Assembly (NCBI GenBank): GCA_902766915.1
Contig: CACXFN010000028.1
Span: 1-15,395 of the forward strand
Source: an uncultured Eubacteriales bacterium
GTDB taxonomy: Bacteria; Bacillota; Clostridia; Peptostreptococcales; Anaerovoracaceae
Length of the DNA: 15,395 nt
Direction of reading: 5' to 3'
In this document: positions 1 to 6,275 of the stretch, piece after piece
Numbering within the stretch: position 1 is the stretch's first letter
Layout of the letters: each line of letters opens with the position of its first letter
The notes under the pieces: model-generated
Databases searched by the model: none
What the model was told of the DNA's origin: nothing
Seen by the model: only the letters and a program-made list of their open reading frames with translations
Position numbers and translations under genes: made by a program

Positions 1-465
1 ATGGATAAGAATAATCTCTTTGAAACCGGTGGTTCTTACGGTGGTTTTATGACCAACTGGATTATTGGACATACCGACAGGTTCCGCGCAGTTGCCAGCC
101 AGAGATCAATTTCCAACTGGTTCTCCATGTATGGAGTCTCGGATATCGGAGTGGATTTCACCTTGGATCAAAATCTCTCTGATCCTTGGAATAACCCGGA
201 GAAGCTCTGGTCACACAGCCCAATGAAATACGCCAATAAGGCAAAGACACCGACACTCTTCATTCACTCATTTGAAGACTATCGCTGTCCTATAGACCAG
301 GGATATCAAATGTTCACCGCATTGGTGGCCCACGGAGTTGAAGCACGCCTGGTTTGCTTCCGGGGAGAAAACCACGAACTATCCAGAAGCGGTAAACCAA
401 CCCATCGTCTAAAGAGACTGAATGAAATCACCAACTGGTTCGAAAAGCATAAAGCGCATAAATAA
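1..465 (+). CDS. S9 family (prolyl oligopeptidase-type) serine peptidase, C-terminal fragment
   Basis: This is the catalytic end of an alpha/beta-hydrolase peptidase of the S9 family (acylaminoacyl-peptidase or dipeptidyl-peptidase type), which cleaves short peptides in the cytoplasm. The nucleophile elbow GGSYGG lies at residues 10-15 with the likely catalytic Ser12. The Asp of the triad fits D93 in the HSFEDYRCP segment, and the His fits H125 in GENHELS. The order and spacing Ser-Asp-His match the family. Full-length S9 proteins run to about 600-700 residues, so the N-terminal propeller domain and part of the hydrolase domain must lie left of the window. The ATG at position 1 is therefore most likely an internal methionine. 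The stop TAA is at 463-465. azlC follows after 36 nt on the same strand with no terminator visible, so co-transcription is possible. The exact subfamily and substrate cannot be told from this fragment. Confidence 0.88.
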   Translation: MDKNNLFETGGSYGGFMTNWIIGHTDRFRAVASQRSISNWFSMYGVSDIGVDFTLDQNLSDPWNNPEKLWSHSPMKYANKAKTPTLFIHSFEDYRCPIDQGYQMFTALVAHGVEARLVCFRGENHELSRSGKPTHRLKRLNEITNWFEKHKAHK

Positions 466-501
466 AAGGAATATATTAGACATTATATTTAACTAAACAG
501 G

Positions 502-1254
502 ATGAACACAAACTCAACTTTCTACAGTAAAAGAATACTTGTCGAAGGAATGAAATATGGCATTCCCATTGGACTCGGGTATTTTGCTGTTGGTTTTTCC
601 TTAGGCGTATTCGGACGAGACGTGGGAATAACCCCACTTCAGGCGTTGATATCCAGTCTCCTTACAAATGCATCTGCAGGTCAGTACGCAAACTATGCTT
701 TAATAGGCGCCGGTGCCACCCTTCTGGAAATTGTGGCTGTCGCTTTCATCGCAAACATCCGATATATACTTATGAGTACTGCTCTTGCCCAGAGACTAAG
801 TCCGGACACCCCCTATTTCCACCGATTTATTTTGGGGAATTATATTACCGATGAGCTTTTTGCTGTATCTATTCTAAAACCCGGAAGTGTAAATCCCTAT
901 TTCACCTACGGAGCTGTTCTTATGGCTTCACCCATGTGGGCAATTGGGACTACCTTAGGCGTTATGGCGGGCGACGTTTTACCTGAGAATATTTCCAGTG
1001 CGTTAAGCGTCGCCCTCTATGGTATGTTTCTCGCCATAATCATACCTGCAGCAAAAAAGAATCGCGTTGTAGCATGCGCGATTCTTCTCAGCTTTCTTTT
1101 CAGTTATCTGTTGGCAAATCTCCCTATGGCAGCTTCTCTTTCAGAAGGAACAAGGGTAATCATTCTTACTATAGGGATTTCCTCTGTTGTAGCTTTCCTG
1201 TTCCCTGTTAAGGATGAGGATTCGTCGGAAAAGGAGGTTACTGATGGTAAGTAA
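502..1254 (+). CDS. azlC: AzlC family branched-chain amino acid export permease, large subunit
   Basis: The protein has 250 residues and is almost entirely hydrophobic, with several membrane segments. The N-terminal part (GMKYGIPIGLGYFAVGFSLG, about residues 16-35) and the following stretch with LISSLLTNASAGQYA match the AzlC family. AzlC with the small AzlD subunit exports branched-chain amino acids and analogues such as 4-azaleucine, as known for B. subtilis AzlCD and the homologous BrnFE. The C-terminus ends in a charged cytoplasmic tail (KDEDSSEKE). azlD starts inside the last codons, which supports a two-subunit complex made from one mRNA. The start is not certain: only a weak AGG lies directly before the ATG, with AAAGGA further upstream near 465-470. 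No Lrp/AsnC-type regulator gene is next to the pair here. Family assignment is firm. The substrate is taken from the family. Confidence 0.92.
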   Translation: MNTNSTFYSKRILVEGMKYGIPIGLGYFAVGFSLGVFGRDVGITPLQALISSLLTNASAGQYANYALIGAGATLLEIVAVAFIANIRYILMSTALAQRLSPDTPYFHRFILGNYITDELFAVSILKPGSVNPYFTYGAVLMASPMWAIGTTLGVMAGDVLPENISSALSVALYGMFLAIIIPAAKKNRVVACAILLSFLFSYLLANLPMAASLSEGTRVIILTIGISSVVAFLFPVKDEDSSEKEVTDGK

Positions 1255-1549
1255 TCCTTGGATCTATATTCTTGTTGCCGCGGCTGTAACCTATTTAATC
1301 AGAGTCCTCCCCTTAACGCTAATTAGGAAGCCAATTGAGAATAAGTTCATTAAATCTTTTCTCTTCTATGTTCCCTATGTCACCCTTGCGGTTATGACCT
1401 TTCCTGCAATACTTGGTGCAACAGGAGAGCCTCTCTATGGTCTTCTGGCACTAATAGCCGGAATCATCGCGGCATGGTTTGGTGCCAATCTTTTTATAGT
1501 TGCGGTTCTCTGCTGCCTTGTGGTGTTTATAGCCGAGATGCTTATATAG
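1244..1549 (+). CDS. azlD: AzlD family branched-chain amino acid export protein, small subunit
   Basis: This is a 101-residue membrane protein with three to four hydrophobic segments. The motif TYLIRVLPLTLIRK near residues 15-28 is typical of AzlD, the small partner of AzlC in amino acid export. I chose the ATG at 1244 because AAGGAGG (1231-1237) sits 6 nt before it. An in-frame ATG at 1214 would add ten highly basic residues inside the azlC tail and has no ribosome site. The gene overlaps the end of azlC by 11 nt in another frame, so its translation is probably coupled to azlC. Its stop is followed by about 85 nt before the convergent ABC permease gene ends. No clear hairpin terminator was found there. 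Length and hydrophobic pattern agree with the family. Confidence 0.92.
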   Translation: MVSNPWIYILVAAAVTYLIRVLPLTLIRKPIENKFIKSFLFYVPYVTLAVMTFPAILGATGEPLYGLLALIAGIIAAWFGANLFIVAVLCCLVVFIAEMLI

Positions 1550-1600
1550 GATGCCCCTTTCTCTATTCTTAATTCATCGAACATTTAGCAAACCGACGCT

Positions 1601-1640
1601 GTGTTAGCTGTGTTCTATGCGGTGTTAAATGCTCTATGCG
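1601..1640. repeat. Imperfect ~20-bp tandem repeat at the convergent azlD/permease junction
   Basis: GTGTTAGCTGTGTTCTATGCG (1601-1621) is followed at once by GTGTTAAATGCTCTATGCG (1622-1640). They share GTGTTA at the front and TCTATGCG at the end. The second copy runs into the last codons of the ABC permease gene. It contains no hairpin that would serve as a terminator. It may be a simple local duplication. Confidence 0.45.
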
Positions 1641-2455
1641 AGGTTAAGTTTATTCTTAAGGATGTAATTTGTCCCAAAGAAGAATCCGACACACAGTATC
1701 AGCTGTTCAATAATTGATGTGATGAGGAAGCCTCTTAAGTTTTCAGGCCCTAACAAAAGTCCGATTGCACCACCGCCGTTTATTCCTATGATTGAAAGGA
1801 TTACAGATAATACTATTTGAATTCCTACATAGGCAAGCACTGCATAGAGGAATTTGTTTTTATTGGCCAGGTTTCCTATTGCCATTGCGAAATAAAATGC
1901 CAGGACAGTGGAAATACATCCAACCACGATTGCAATAATAAAGAGCACTGTGTTAACCCCCATCATCTCACGAATGGTACGCCATATTTCACCCCAAGCA
2001 TTTTCCTTTATTATAAGCCCCAGAATTCCGGATGTTATGCTAAAGAATAGACCAGAAAGAATTCCTGCCAGTACGGCAATTGCTCCCCAGATTACCGCAA
2101 CGATTCCTTTGCTCATAATAAGACTATGAGTCTTAACCGGAAGGGTATGCATTAGATAACCTTCTCCACCCAGCAGATTCCTGTTGAACCTGGTAATTAT
2201 CATGATGATGGTCATGATGAATATTGCCTGGATCATCAGCACGTAGATGCCGCCAAGGGCTCCCATAGTTATTTGAAGCGCTTTCTGAGTTGTCTCTGAG
2301 CTTGCATAGAACGGCATTATGCTTAAGTTAAAGCTATCGTCATCTATTCTGAGTATGAATCCCAGAAGCGCACCAACGATTATGAGTGCTCCATAGAGGA
2401 ACCACATGACGCGGCTTGTGGATTTGAATTCATATTTGATTAATTTACCTAGCAT
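1634..2455 (-). CDS. ABC-2 type transporter permease
   Basis: The protein has 273 residues with about six hydrophobic segments (near residues 18-37, 68-90, 110-135, 165-192, 205-227 and 245-265). The N-terminus MLGKLIKYEFKSTSR is typical of single-gene ABC-2 permeases that pair with a separate ATPase. It is the third gene of the gntR-ATPase-permease unit and overlaps the ATPase gene by 7 nt. Its ribosome site GGGAGGTG lies within the end of the ATPase gene, 5 nt before the ATG. Such YtrA-regulated transporters are often linked to cell-envelope stress or export of toxic compounds, but the substrate cannot be read from the sequence. No soluble binding protein gene is present, which fits an exporter. 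The 3' end is convergent with azlD. Confidence 0.85.
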   Translation of the reverse strand: MLGKLIKYEFKSTSRVMWFLYGALIIVGALLGFILRIDDDSFNLSIMPFYASSETTQKALQITMGALGGIYVLMIQAIFIMTIIMIITRFNRNLLGGEGYLMHTLPVKTHSLIMSKGIVAVIWGAIAVLAGILSGLFFSITSGILGLIIKENAWGEIWRTIREMMGVNTVLFIIAIVVGCISTVLAFYFAMAIGNLANKNKFLYAVLAYVGIQIVLSVILSIIGINGGGAIGLLLGPENLRGFLITSIIEQLILCVGFFFGTNYILKNKLNLA

Positions 2456-3147
2456 CTGAACACCTCCCTGAAGTATTCGTCCACGGACTTTCCTTCGTTC
2501 TCTCTAATGTCATCAACAGTTCTGTGGGAAACGATATTTCCGTTATTTATGAAGACCGCTTCGTCCAGGGTTCTCTCAATATCTGCAATTAGGTGAGTTG
2601 AGATTACGACTAATGCATCTTCGTTGTAGTTGTTTATAATAGTATCTAGGATATAGTCTCTGGCTGCGGGATCCACTCCACCGATTGGTTCATCCAGAAA
2701 ATAGATCTTGGCGTTTCTACTCATTGCCAGAATCAGCTGGACCTTCTCCTTTGTTCCCTTTGATAAAGTCTTTAGGGCGGCGGAGAGTGGAATGTTCAGA
2801 TTAGTCAACATCACCTCTGCCTTGGCTCTATCAAAGTCAGGATAGAAGTCGCAGAACATTTCCAAAAGATTCTCTACTGACATCCAATCCATCAGGTAAT
2901 TTGCATCAGGTAGATAGGATACAAATGCCTTTGTCTCCGGTCCCGGTTTCTGTCCATTCAGAAGTATCTGACCGCTGGTGGGTTGAATCAAGCCATTTGC
3001 CAGTTTTAGAAGTGTAGTCTTGCCGCTTCCGTTTGGCCCCAGCAGTCCAACGATGCGTCCGGGTTCCAGCTGAAGGTTTATATTATTTAGTGCCATCAGG
3101 CTTCCGTACTTCTTGGTCAGACCTTGGCATTCTAGAATTACGCTCAT
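2449..3147 (-). CDS. ABC transporter ATP-binding protein (YtrB-like)
   Basis: This 232-residue ATPase powers the permease encoded next to it. Walker A is GPNGSGKTT at residues 37-45. Walker B is IYFLDEP with D152 and E153, and the switch His is H185 in ISTHL. The signature is LSKGTKE (128-134) instead of LSGGQ, and the Q-loop position reads YLPDANYL with no Gln. Both departures are usual in the ATPases that travel with YtrA-type GntR regulators, so they do not indicate a dead enzyme. The ATG overlaps the regulator's stop as ATGA (3144-3147), with GAGGAGG 8 nt upstream. The tight overlaps on both sides show one operon made in fixed ratio. Confidence 0.93.
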   Translation of the reverse strand: MSVILECQGLTKKYGSLMALNNINLQLEPGRIVGLLGPNGSGKTTLLKLANGLIQPTSGQILLNGQKPGPETKAFVSYLPDANYLMDWMSVENLLEMFCDFYPDFDRAKAEVMLTNLNIPLSAALKTLSKGTKEKVQLILAMSRNAKIYFLDEPIGGVDPAARDYILDTIINNYNEDALVVISTHLIADIERTLDEAVFINNGNIVSHRTVDDIRENEGKSVDEYFREVFRC

Positions 3148-3515
3148 TTCTGTCCCTCCTCATTGTCTCTCTTTATCATTTTTTCCACATCGCTTTTATC
3201 AAAGCCTAATTCCTTCATTTCCTGTAATAGTTTTTTAATAAGGTCTTCGGCTAAATCATTACGTATTCCGTCAATCATGTCCTTATCCTCTGTTACATAT
3301 TTACCGCTGGTTCTCTGAGTATTTATGATTCCTGTGTTCTCCAATTCCTGAAGTGCTCTCTGCATTGTATTTGGGTTTACTCCTGCCTCCTGGGCCAAAT
3401 CCCTTACGGATTCCAGCTTGTTACCTGCAGGGTAGACACCGGTTACAATTCTTCTTAGAATCACATTCACCAGCTGGCTGTATATGGAACGCTTATTATC
3501 AAGTTCCCATGCCAT
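3144..3515 (-). CDS. GntR family transcriptional regulator, YtrA subfamily
   Basis: This is a 123-residue regulator with an N-terminal winged helix-turn-helix: the IYSQL start, PAGNKLESVRDLAQEAGVNP around 29-48, and the recognition helix NTMQRALQELEN at 49-60. Only about 45 residues follow, without a ligand-binding domain. That short build is the mark of the YtrA subfamily, whose genes lie in front of ABC transporter genes and repress them. I chose the ATG at 3515 because AAAGGAG lies 7 nt before it. The ATG at 3521 would sit 1 nt from the same site. The C-terminal tail is charged and probably helical and may serve in dimerisation. The gene overlaps the ATPase by 4 nt. The likely operator at 3601-3642 overlaps its own promoter, so it probably represses itself. 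The signal it senses is unknown. Confidence 0.92.
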   Translation of the reverse strand: MAWELDNKRSIYSQLVNVILRRIVTGVYPAGNKLESVRDLAQEAGVNPNTMQRALQELENTGIINTQRTSGKYVTEDKDMIDGIRNDLAEDLIKKLLQEMKELGFDKSDVEKMIKRDNEEGQK

Positions 3516-3600
3516 CAGCATTCTCCTTTCATGCTTTATAGTTTTTGCTTTTATTTTCGAGATACATATTCACCTTGAATGGCCGGTTCGAAGCATAACT

Positions 3601-3642
3601 GTATCACTGTATTATTGTATTACTCACTTAATACAGTGATAC
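3601..3642. promoter_or_regulatory. Probable GntR (YtrA-type) operator, perfect 14-bp inverted repeat
   Basis: GTATCACTGTATTA (3601-3614) and TAATACAGTGATAC (3629-3642) are exact reverse complements separated by 14 nt. A third copy of the inner half, TGTATTA, lies at 3616-3622 and makes a second inverted repeat with TAATACA (3629-3635) over a 6-nt gap. The right arm covers part of the -10 element of the regulator's own promoter, and the predicted start of transcription is inside the repeat. A bound dimer here would block the gntR-ABC operon. Assignment to this regulator rests on position. Confidence 0.7.
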
Positions 3643-3669
3643 TATATCACCTCTTTGATTCATTGTCAA
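3641..3669 (-). promoter_or_regulatory. Sigma-A type promoter of the gntR-ABC operon
   Basis: Read on the minus strand, TTGACA (3669-3664) is followed after exactly 17 nt by TATAGT (3646-3641). The -35 is a full consensus match and the -10 differs at one base. Transcription should start near 3634, giving a leader of about 120 nt before the ATG at 3515. The -10 overlaps the right arm of the inverted repeat. The -35 overlaps the upstream promoter region of the divergent tcdA-like gene. Confidence 0.75.
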
Positions 3670-3678
3670 GAGATTTTA

Positions 3679-3687
3679 TGATATACT
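3679..3687 (+). promoter_or_regulatory. Extended -10 promoter of the tcdA-like gene (predicted leaderless start)
   Basis: TGATATACT is an extended -10 element (TGnTATACT). The -35 position at 17-nt spacing reads TTCATT (3659-3664), a weak match. Only ATCTCC separates the -10 from the ATG at 3694, so transcription would begin at or next to the start codon. No Shine-Dalgarno sequence is present. Confidence 0.6.
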
Positions 3688-3693
3688 ATCTCC

Positions 3694-4497
3694 ATGAATC
3701 AATTTTCAAGAACGGAGTTACTCTTAAGATCAGACAATATGAAGAAAATCAAGGATTCCAATATCCTTGTTTTTGGTGTAGGCGGAGTAGGTGGTTATGC
3801 TGTTGAAGCCCTCGCACGTTGCGGCGTTGGTAGTTTAACGCTGGTCGATAACGATGAGGTTGCACTAACAAATATCAACCGTCAGATAATCGCCACCCTT
3901 GACACCATCGGAAAAGCAAAGGTCCATGTGTTTAAAGATCGCATTGCATCTATTTCACCTGAAACCAAGGTCAATGCAATCAAGGGTTTTTACTTACCCG
4001 AAAAATCCACAACCAAGGATTCCAAAAAAGATTTCATGGAAGATCCCAAAGTGGATTCACAAGAAGATTCCCAAGATAATTCCAAAAAAGCAGATGTTCT
4101 AACATATAAAAGCTTTGATTTCTCATCCTACGATTATGTAATTGATGCTATAGATACGGTTGCAGCAAAGCTGGATATAATAGAAAAGTGTACCAATGCG
4201 GGTACTCCTATCATCTCCGCCATGGGTTGCGGCAACCGACTGGATCCAACCAAGCTTGTGGTCACCGATATACATAAAACGGAAATGGATCCTTTAGCTA
4301 AGGTGATAAGAAAAGAATTACGGCAAAGAGGGATTAAAAAACTGAAAGTAGTCGCATCCACCGAGCAACCCATTAAGCCTGCGGAATCGGATGAGATTAC
4401 AAATAAACGCACCGTCCCGGGAAGCACATCCTTTGTTCCTCCCACCGCCGGTTTAATTATAGCTTCCGAAGTTATCAGGGAAATATGCAATTTATAA
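3694..4497 (+). CDS. tcdA: TcdA/CsdL-like tRNA threonylcarbamoyladenosine dehydratase (E1-like ThiF family)
   Basis: This 267-residue E1-like enzyme probably activates N6-threonylcarbamoyladenosine at tRNA position 37 with ATP and cyclises it to ct6A in the cytoplasm. The start NQFSRTELLL is typical of the TcdA/YgdL group. The nucleotide-binding loop GVGGVGG is at 28-34, the acidic site VDND at 51-54, NINRQ at 60-64, and the DAIDT segment at 151-155. A hydrophilic insertion at about 104-133 is unusual and contains six tetrapeptide units encoded by a 12-nt tandem repeat. It lies between the third strand region and the SSYDYVIDAID strand, so it may be a surface loop. The gene is divergent from the gntR operon and is followed after 62 nt by the radical SAM gene. 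Other ThiF-like activating enzymes are possible but less likely given the N-terminus. Confidence 0.88.
   Translation: MNQFSRTELLLRSDNMKKIKDSNILVFGVGGVGGYAVEALARCGVGSLTLVDNDEVALTNINRQIIATLDTIGKAKVHVFKDRIASISPETKVNAIKGFYLPEKSTTKDSKKDFMEDPKVDSQEDSQDNSKKADVLTYKSFDFSSYDYVIDAIDTVAAKLDIIEKCTNAGTPIISAMGCGNRLDPTKLVVTDIHKTEMDPLAKVIRKELRQRGIKKLKVVASTEQPIKPAESDEITNKRTVPGSTSFVPPTAGLIIASEVIREICNL
4018..4089 (+). repeat. Six-copy 12-nt tandem repeat inside the tcdA-like gene
   Basis: Six 12-nt units run without a gap: GATTCCAAAAAA, GATTTCATGGAA, GATCCCAAAGTG, GATTCACAAGAA, GATTCCCAAGAT, AATTCCAAAAAA. They encode DSKK, DFME, DPKV, DSQE, DSQD and NSKK at residues 109-132. Every unit starts with Asp or Asn. 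The third-position and second-codon differences show that the copies have diverged. Confidence 0.8.
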
Positions 4498-4559
4498 TTC
4501 TGACTTTATAACGCAAGCCAATACGCAATCTAACTGATTAGTCCCTCCTATTTTTTCTA

Positions 4560-5435
4560 ATGATAAAACTCAGCGACTATCTGAAATCAGAATATGGCGA
4601 AAAAATATACAAGCTATCTCTTAGTTCAGGATGTACATGTCCAAACAGAGACGGCTTTTTGTCCTTTGGCGGTTGTACATTTTGCTCGGAGGGTGGTTCC
4701 GGCGATTTTGCCGCTCAATTAGCACCAATTTCAGAACAAATTGAAGATGCTAAAAGTCGCGTTGCCTCTAAGACGGACGCCTCCAAATTCATTGCATACT
4801 TCCAGTCCTTCACAAATACATATGGGGACATCAGCAAGCTTCGTCAATTATACGAAGAGACCATACTTAGAGATGATATAGCCATCCTTTCACTGGGCAC
4901 ACGTCCTGACTGCCTTGGGGATGATGTTATGGACATGCTCTTTTACTTCAATTCAATTAAACCTGTATGGGTGGAATTGGGACTTCAGACCATTCATGAT
5001 AAAACTGCAAATAGACTTAATCGAGCATATCCTCTGTCCACTTTTGATGAAGCATATAGAAAACTAAAAGAGGCGAGGCTTACTGTTATCGTTCATATAA
5101 TCTTAGGCCTTCCCGGGGAAACCAGTGATGATATGCTTGGTACCGTTAGATACTTAGCAGAGTTAAACCCTCCCCTGGACGGAATCAAAATACAAATGCT
5201 CCATGTTCTAAAGGGAACAGTTCTTGGAGAGGAATACATAAAATCTCCATTCCCTATTCTAAGTATGGAAGAATACTCTGCGCTGGTAGCTGACGCAATC
5301 AAAATTCTACCTGATAATATAATAGTCCACCGCATGACTGGCGATGGACCGGGGAAACTTCTTATAGAACCTGATTGGAGTCGCAATAAAAGAAAAGTAT
5401 TGAATCTGATAAATAAACTAATCTCACAAGCATAG
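4560..5435 (+). CDS. TIGR01212 family radical SAM protein (YtqA/YhcC-like)
   Basis: This 291-residue radical SAM enzyme binds a 4Fe-4S cluster and cleaves S-adenosylmethionine to make a radical. The cluster motif is not the usual CxxxCxxC but C27-x11-C39-x2-C42 in TCPNRDG...GGCTFC, which is the hallmark of the TIGR01212/YtqA family, as is the following SEGGSGDFA. Further family segments are IAYFQSFTNTYG (77-89), SLGTRPDCL (about 117-125), WVELGLQT and HIILGLPGE. The physiological substrate of the family is not well established, and a role in tRNA modification is sometimes suggested. A stop codon at 4539-4541 in frame rules out a longer N-terminus. No Shine-Dalgarno sequence precedes the ATG, which lies in a T-rich run (TCCTATTTTTTCTA). 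It probably follows tcdA in one transcript and is convergent with the TPM gene, with only 12 nt between stops. Confidence 0.9.
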   Translation: MIKLSDYLKSEYGEKIYKLSLSSGCTCPNRDGFLSFGGCTFCSEGGSGDFAAQLAPISEQIEDAKSRVASKTDASKFIAYFQSFTNTYGDISKLRQLYEETILRDDIAILSLGTRPDCLGDDVMDMLFYFNSIKPVWVELGLQTIHDKTANRLNRAYPLSTFDEAYRKLKEARLTVIVHIILGLPGETSDDMLGTVRYLAELNPPLDGIKIQMLHVLKGTVLGEEYIKSPFPILSMEEYSALVADAIKILPDNIIVHRMTGDGPGKLLIEPDWSRNKRKVLNLINKLISQA

Positions 5436-5447
5436 TGTGGTTTTGTT

Positions 5448-6275
5448 TTAGAACTTGTGGCCTCCACCTCCACCGGAGAATCCACCTCCAGAGAAGCCAC
5501 CTCCACCGCCGGAGAATCCGCCTCCGGAGAAGCCACCGCTTCCTCCACCGGAACTTACAGAAACTTCTTCGTAGGTGATTGAGTCTATTACCCGAGTTGC
5601 CGTTACACTGGCAGCTAAGGTTGATGCAGTAGTTGCCGCAAATATATGCTGCTCAGGCGCCGGCTCCTGCCTACGATTACGACGCGCCATAAAATAAGTG
5701 ATTACAACGGCCATAGTTAGCGCCACAAATGCATTCGTAATATGCTTCATTGGACGCGCAATTCTACCACCTTCCAAAAGTGTATATGCCTGTCTAAAAG
5801 CATTTACCGCACATCCGTAATAATCTCCCTTGGACGCATATGAATACACATTGTCCGTAATCGTATTAGCATAGCTTTTCGTAATGACACTATATGCAGA
5901 ACCCGCACTGGAAATCTGTATCATTCGATTATACATGTCAATTACAAAAATGGTTCCACTGTCATTTTCAAAGTGAGAATAATACCAATCGTTGGCGTAT
6001 TTCTCCGCAGTGGTTCCACTTCCGTATCCTGAAACGAAGGCCACATTTCCGTATTCCGTAATCGGCATCATTTCATTTACCAAGTCAGATTCCTCTGAAT
6101 CGGTAAGCAGGTCTTCATCATCGTCCATAATAACCACATATCCCGTCTGGGGATTTGTGTATACTGTCCTATCCGCAGCAAGGGATTGATCCACTAAAAA
6201 CCTTGAAAAAGATAATAATGTAATCATCAAAGCAAGTAGGATACGGCCCTTGATTCTCCAATCAGTCCTTAGCAT
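5448..6275 (-). CDS. TPM-domain (YgcG-like) membrane-anchored protein with glycine-rich C-terminus
   Basis: The protein has 275 residues. A basic start and hydrophobic stretch at 9-27 followed by SLAAD suggests a signal peptide or anchor. A TPM-type domain lies at about 40-170, with the pattern typical of this family: an acidic DDDEDLLTDSEESDLVNEM stretch, AFVSGYGSGTT, and GTIFVIDMYNRMIQISS. A membrane segment follows at 178-196 with a basic stop-transfer MARRNRRQ. The tail (241-275) is nearly pure Gly with Phe and Ser and ends HKF. Such tails are common in YgcG/TPM proteins. The function of bacterial TPM proteins is poorly known; phosphatase activity has been shown for a plant member. I chose the ATG at 6275, with GGAGG 8 nt upstream inside the zinc-ribbon gene, over 6299. 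It is the last gene of the four-gene unit and overlaps the zinc-ribbon gene by 14 nt. Confidence 0.8.
   Translation of the reverse strand: MLRTDWRIKGRILLALMITLLSFSRFLVDQSLAADRTVYTNPQTGYVVIMDDDEDLLTDSEESDLVNEMMPITEYGNVAFVSGYGSGTTAEKYANDWYYSHFENDSGTIFVIDMYNRMIQISSAGSAYSVITKSYANTITDNVYSYASKGDYYGCAVNAFRQAYTLLEGGRIARPMKHITNAFVALTMAVVITYFMARRNRRQEPAPEQHIFAATTASTLAASVTATRVIDSITYEEVSVSSGGGSGGFSGGGFSGGGGGFSGGGFSGGGGGHKF
5460..5531 (-). repeat. 36-bp tandem duplication coding the Gly-rich tail
   Basis: Two adjacent 36-nt units (5496-5531 and 5460-5495, coding order) encode the identical 12-residue block FSGGGFSGGGGG. They differ at six nucleotides and all six are synonymous. The protein sequence is therefore conserved while the DNA has drifted. 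A further partial unit (GGGSGG) precedes them. Confidence 0.85.

Noticed and set aside
1..465. A short stand-alone peptidase starting at position 1
   Set aside because: The nucleophile is at residue 12, far too close to a start. The gene must continue to the left of the window.
1214..1243. Upstream ATG for azlD adding ten basic residues
   Set aside because: The ATG at 1244 has a perfect ribosome site and fits the family length.
2449..3147. Degenerate ABC signature (LSKGTKE, no Q-loop Gln) as sign of a dead ATPase
   Set aside because: The same changes are usual in ATPases linked to YtrA-type regulators, and Walker A, Walker B and the switch His are intact.
3899..4102. Plus-strand frame inside the tcdA-like gene with IPKKI repeats
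   Set aside because: It is the out-of-frame reading of the 12-nt tandem repeat, without start signals.
5436..5459. Rho-independent terminator between the convergent radical SAM and TPM genes
   Set aside because: The T-rich stretch has no adjoining stable hairpin. The GC-rich inverted stretches nearby are part of the Gly codon repeat.
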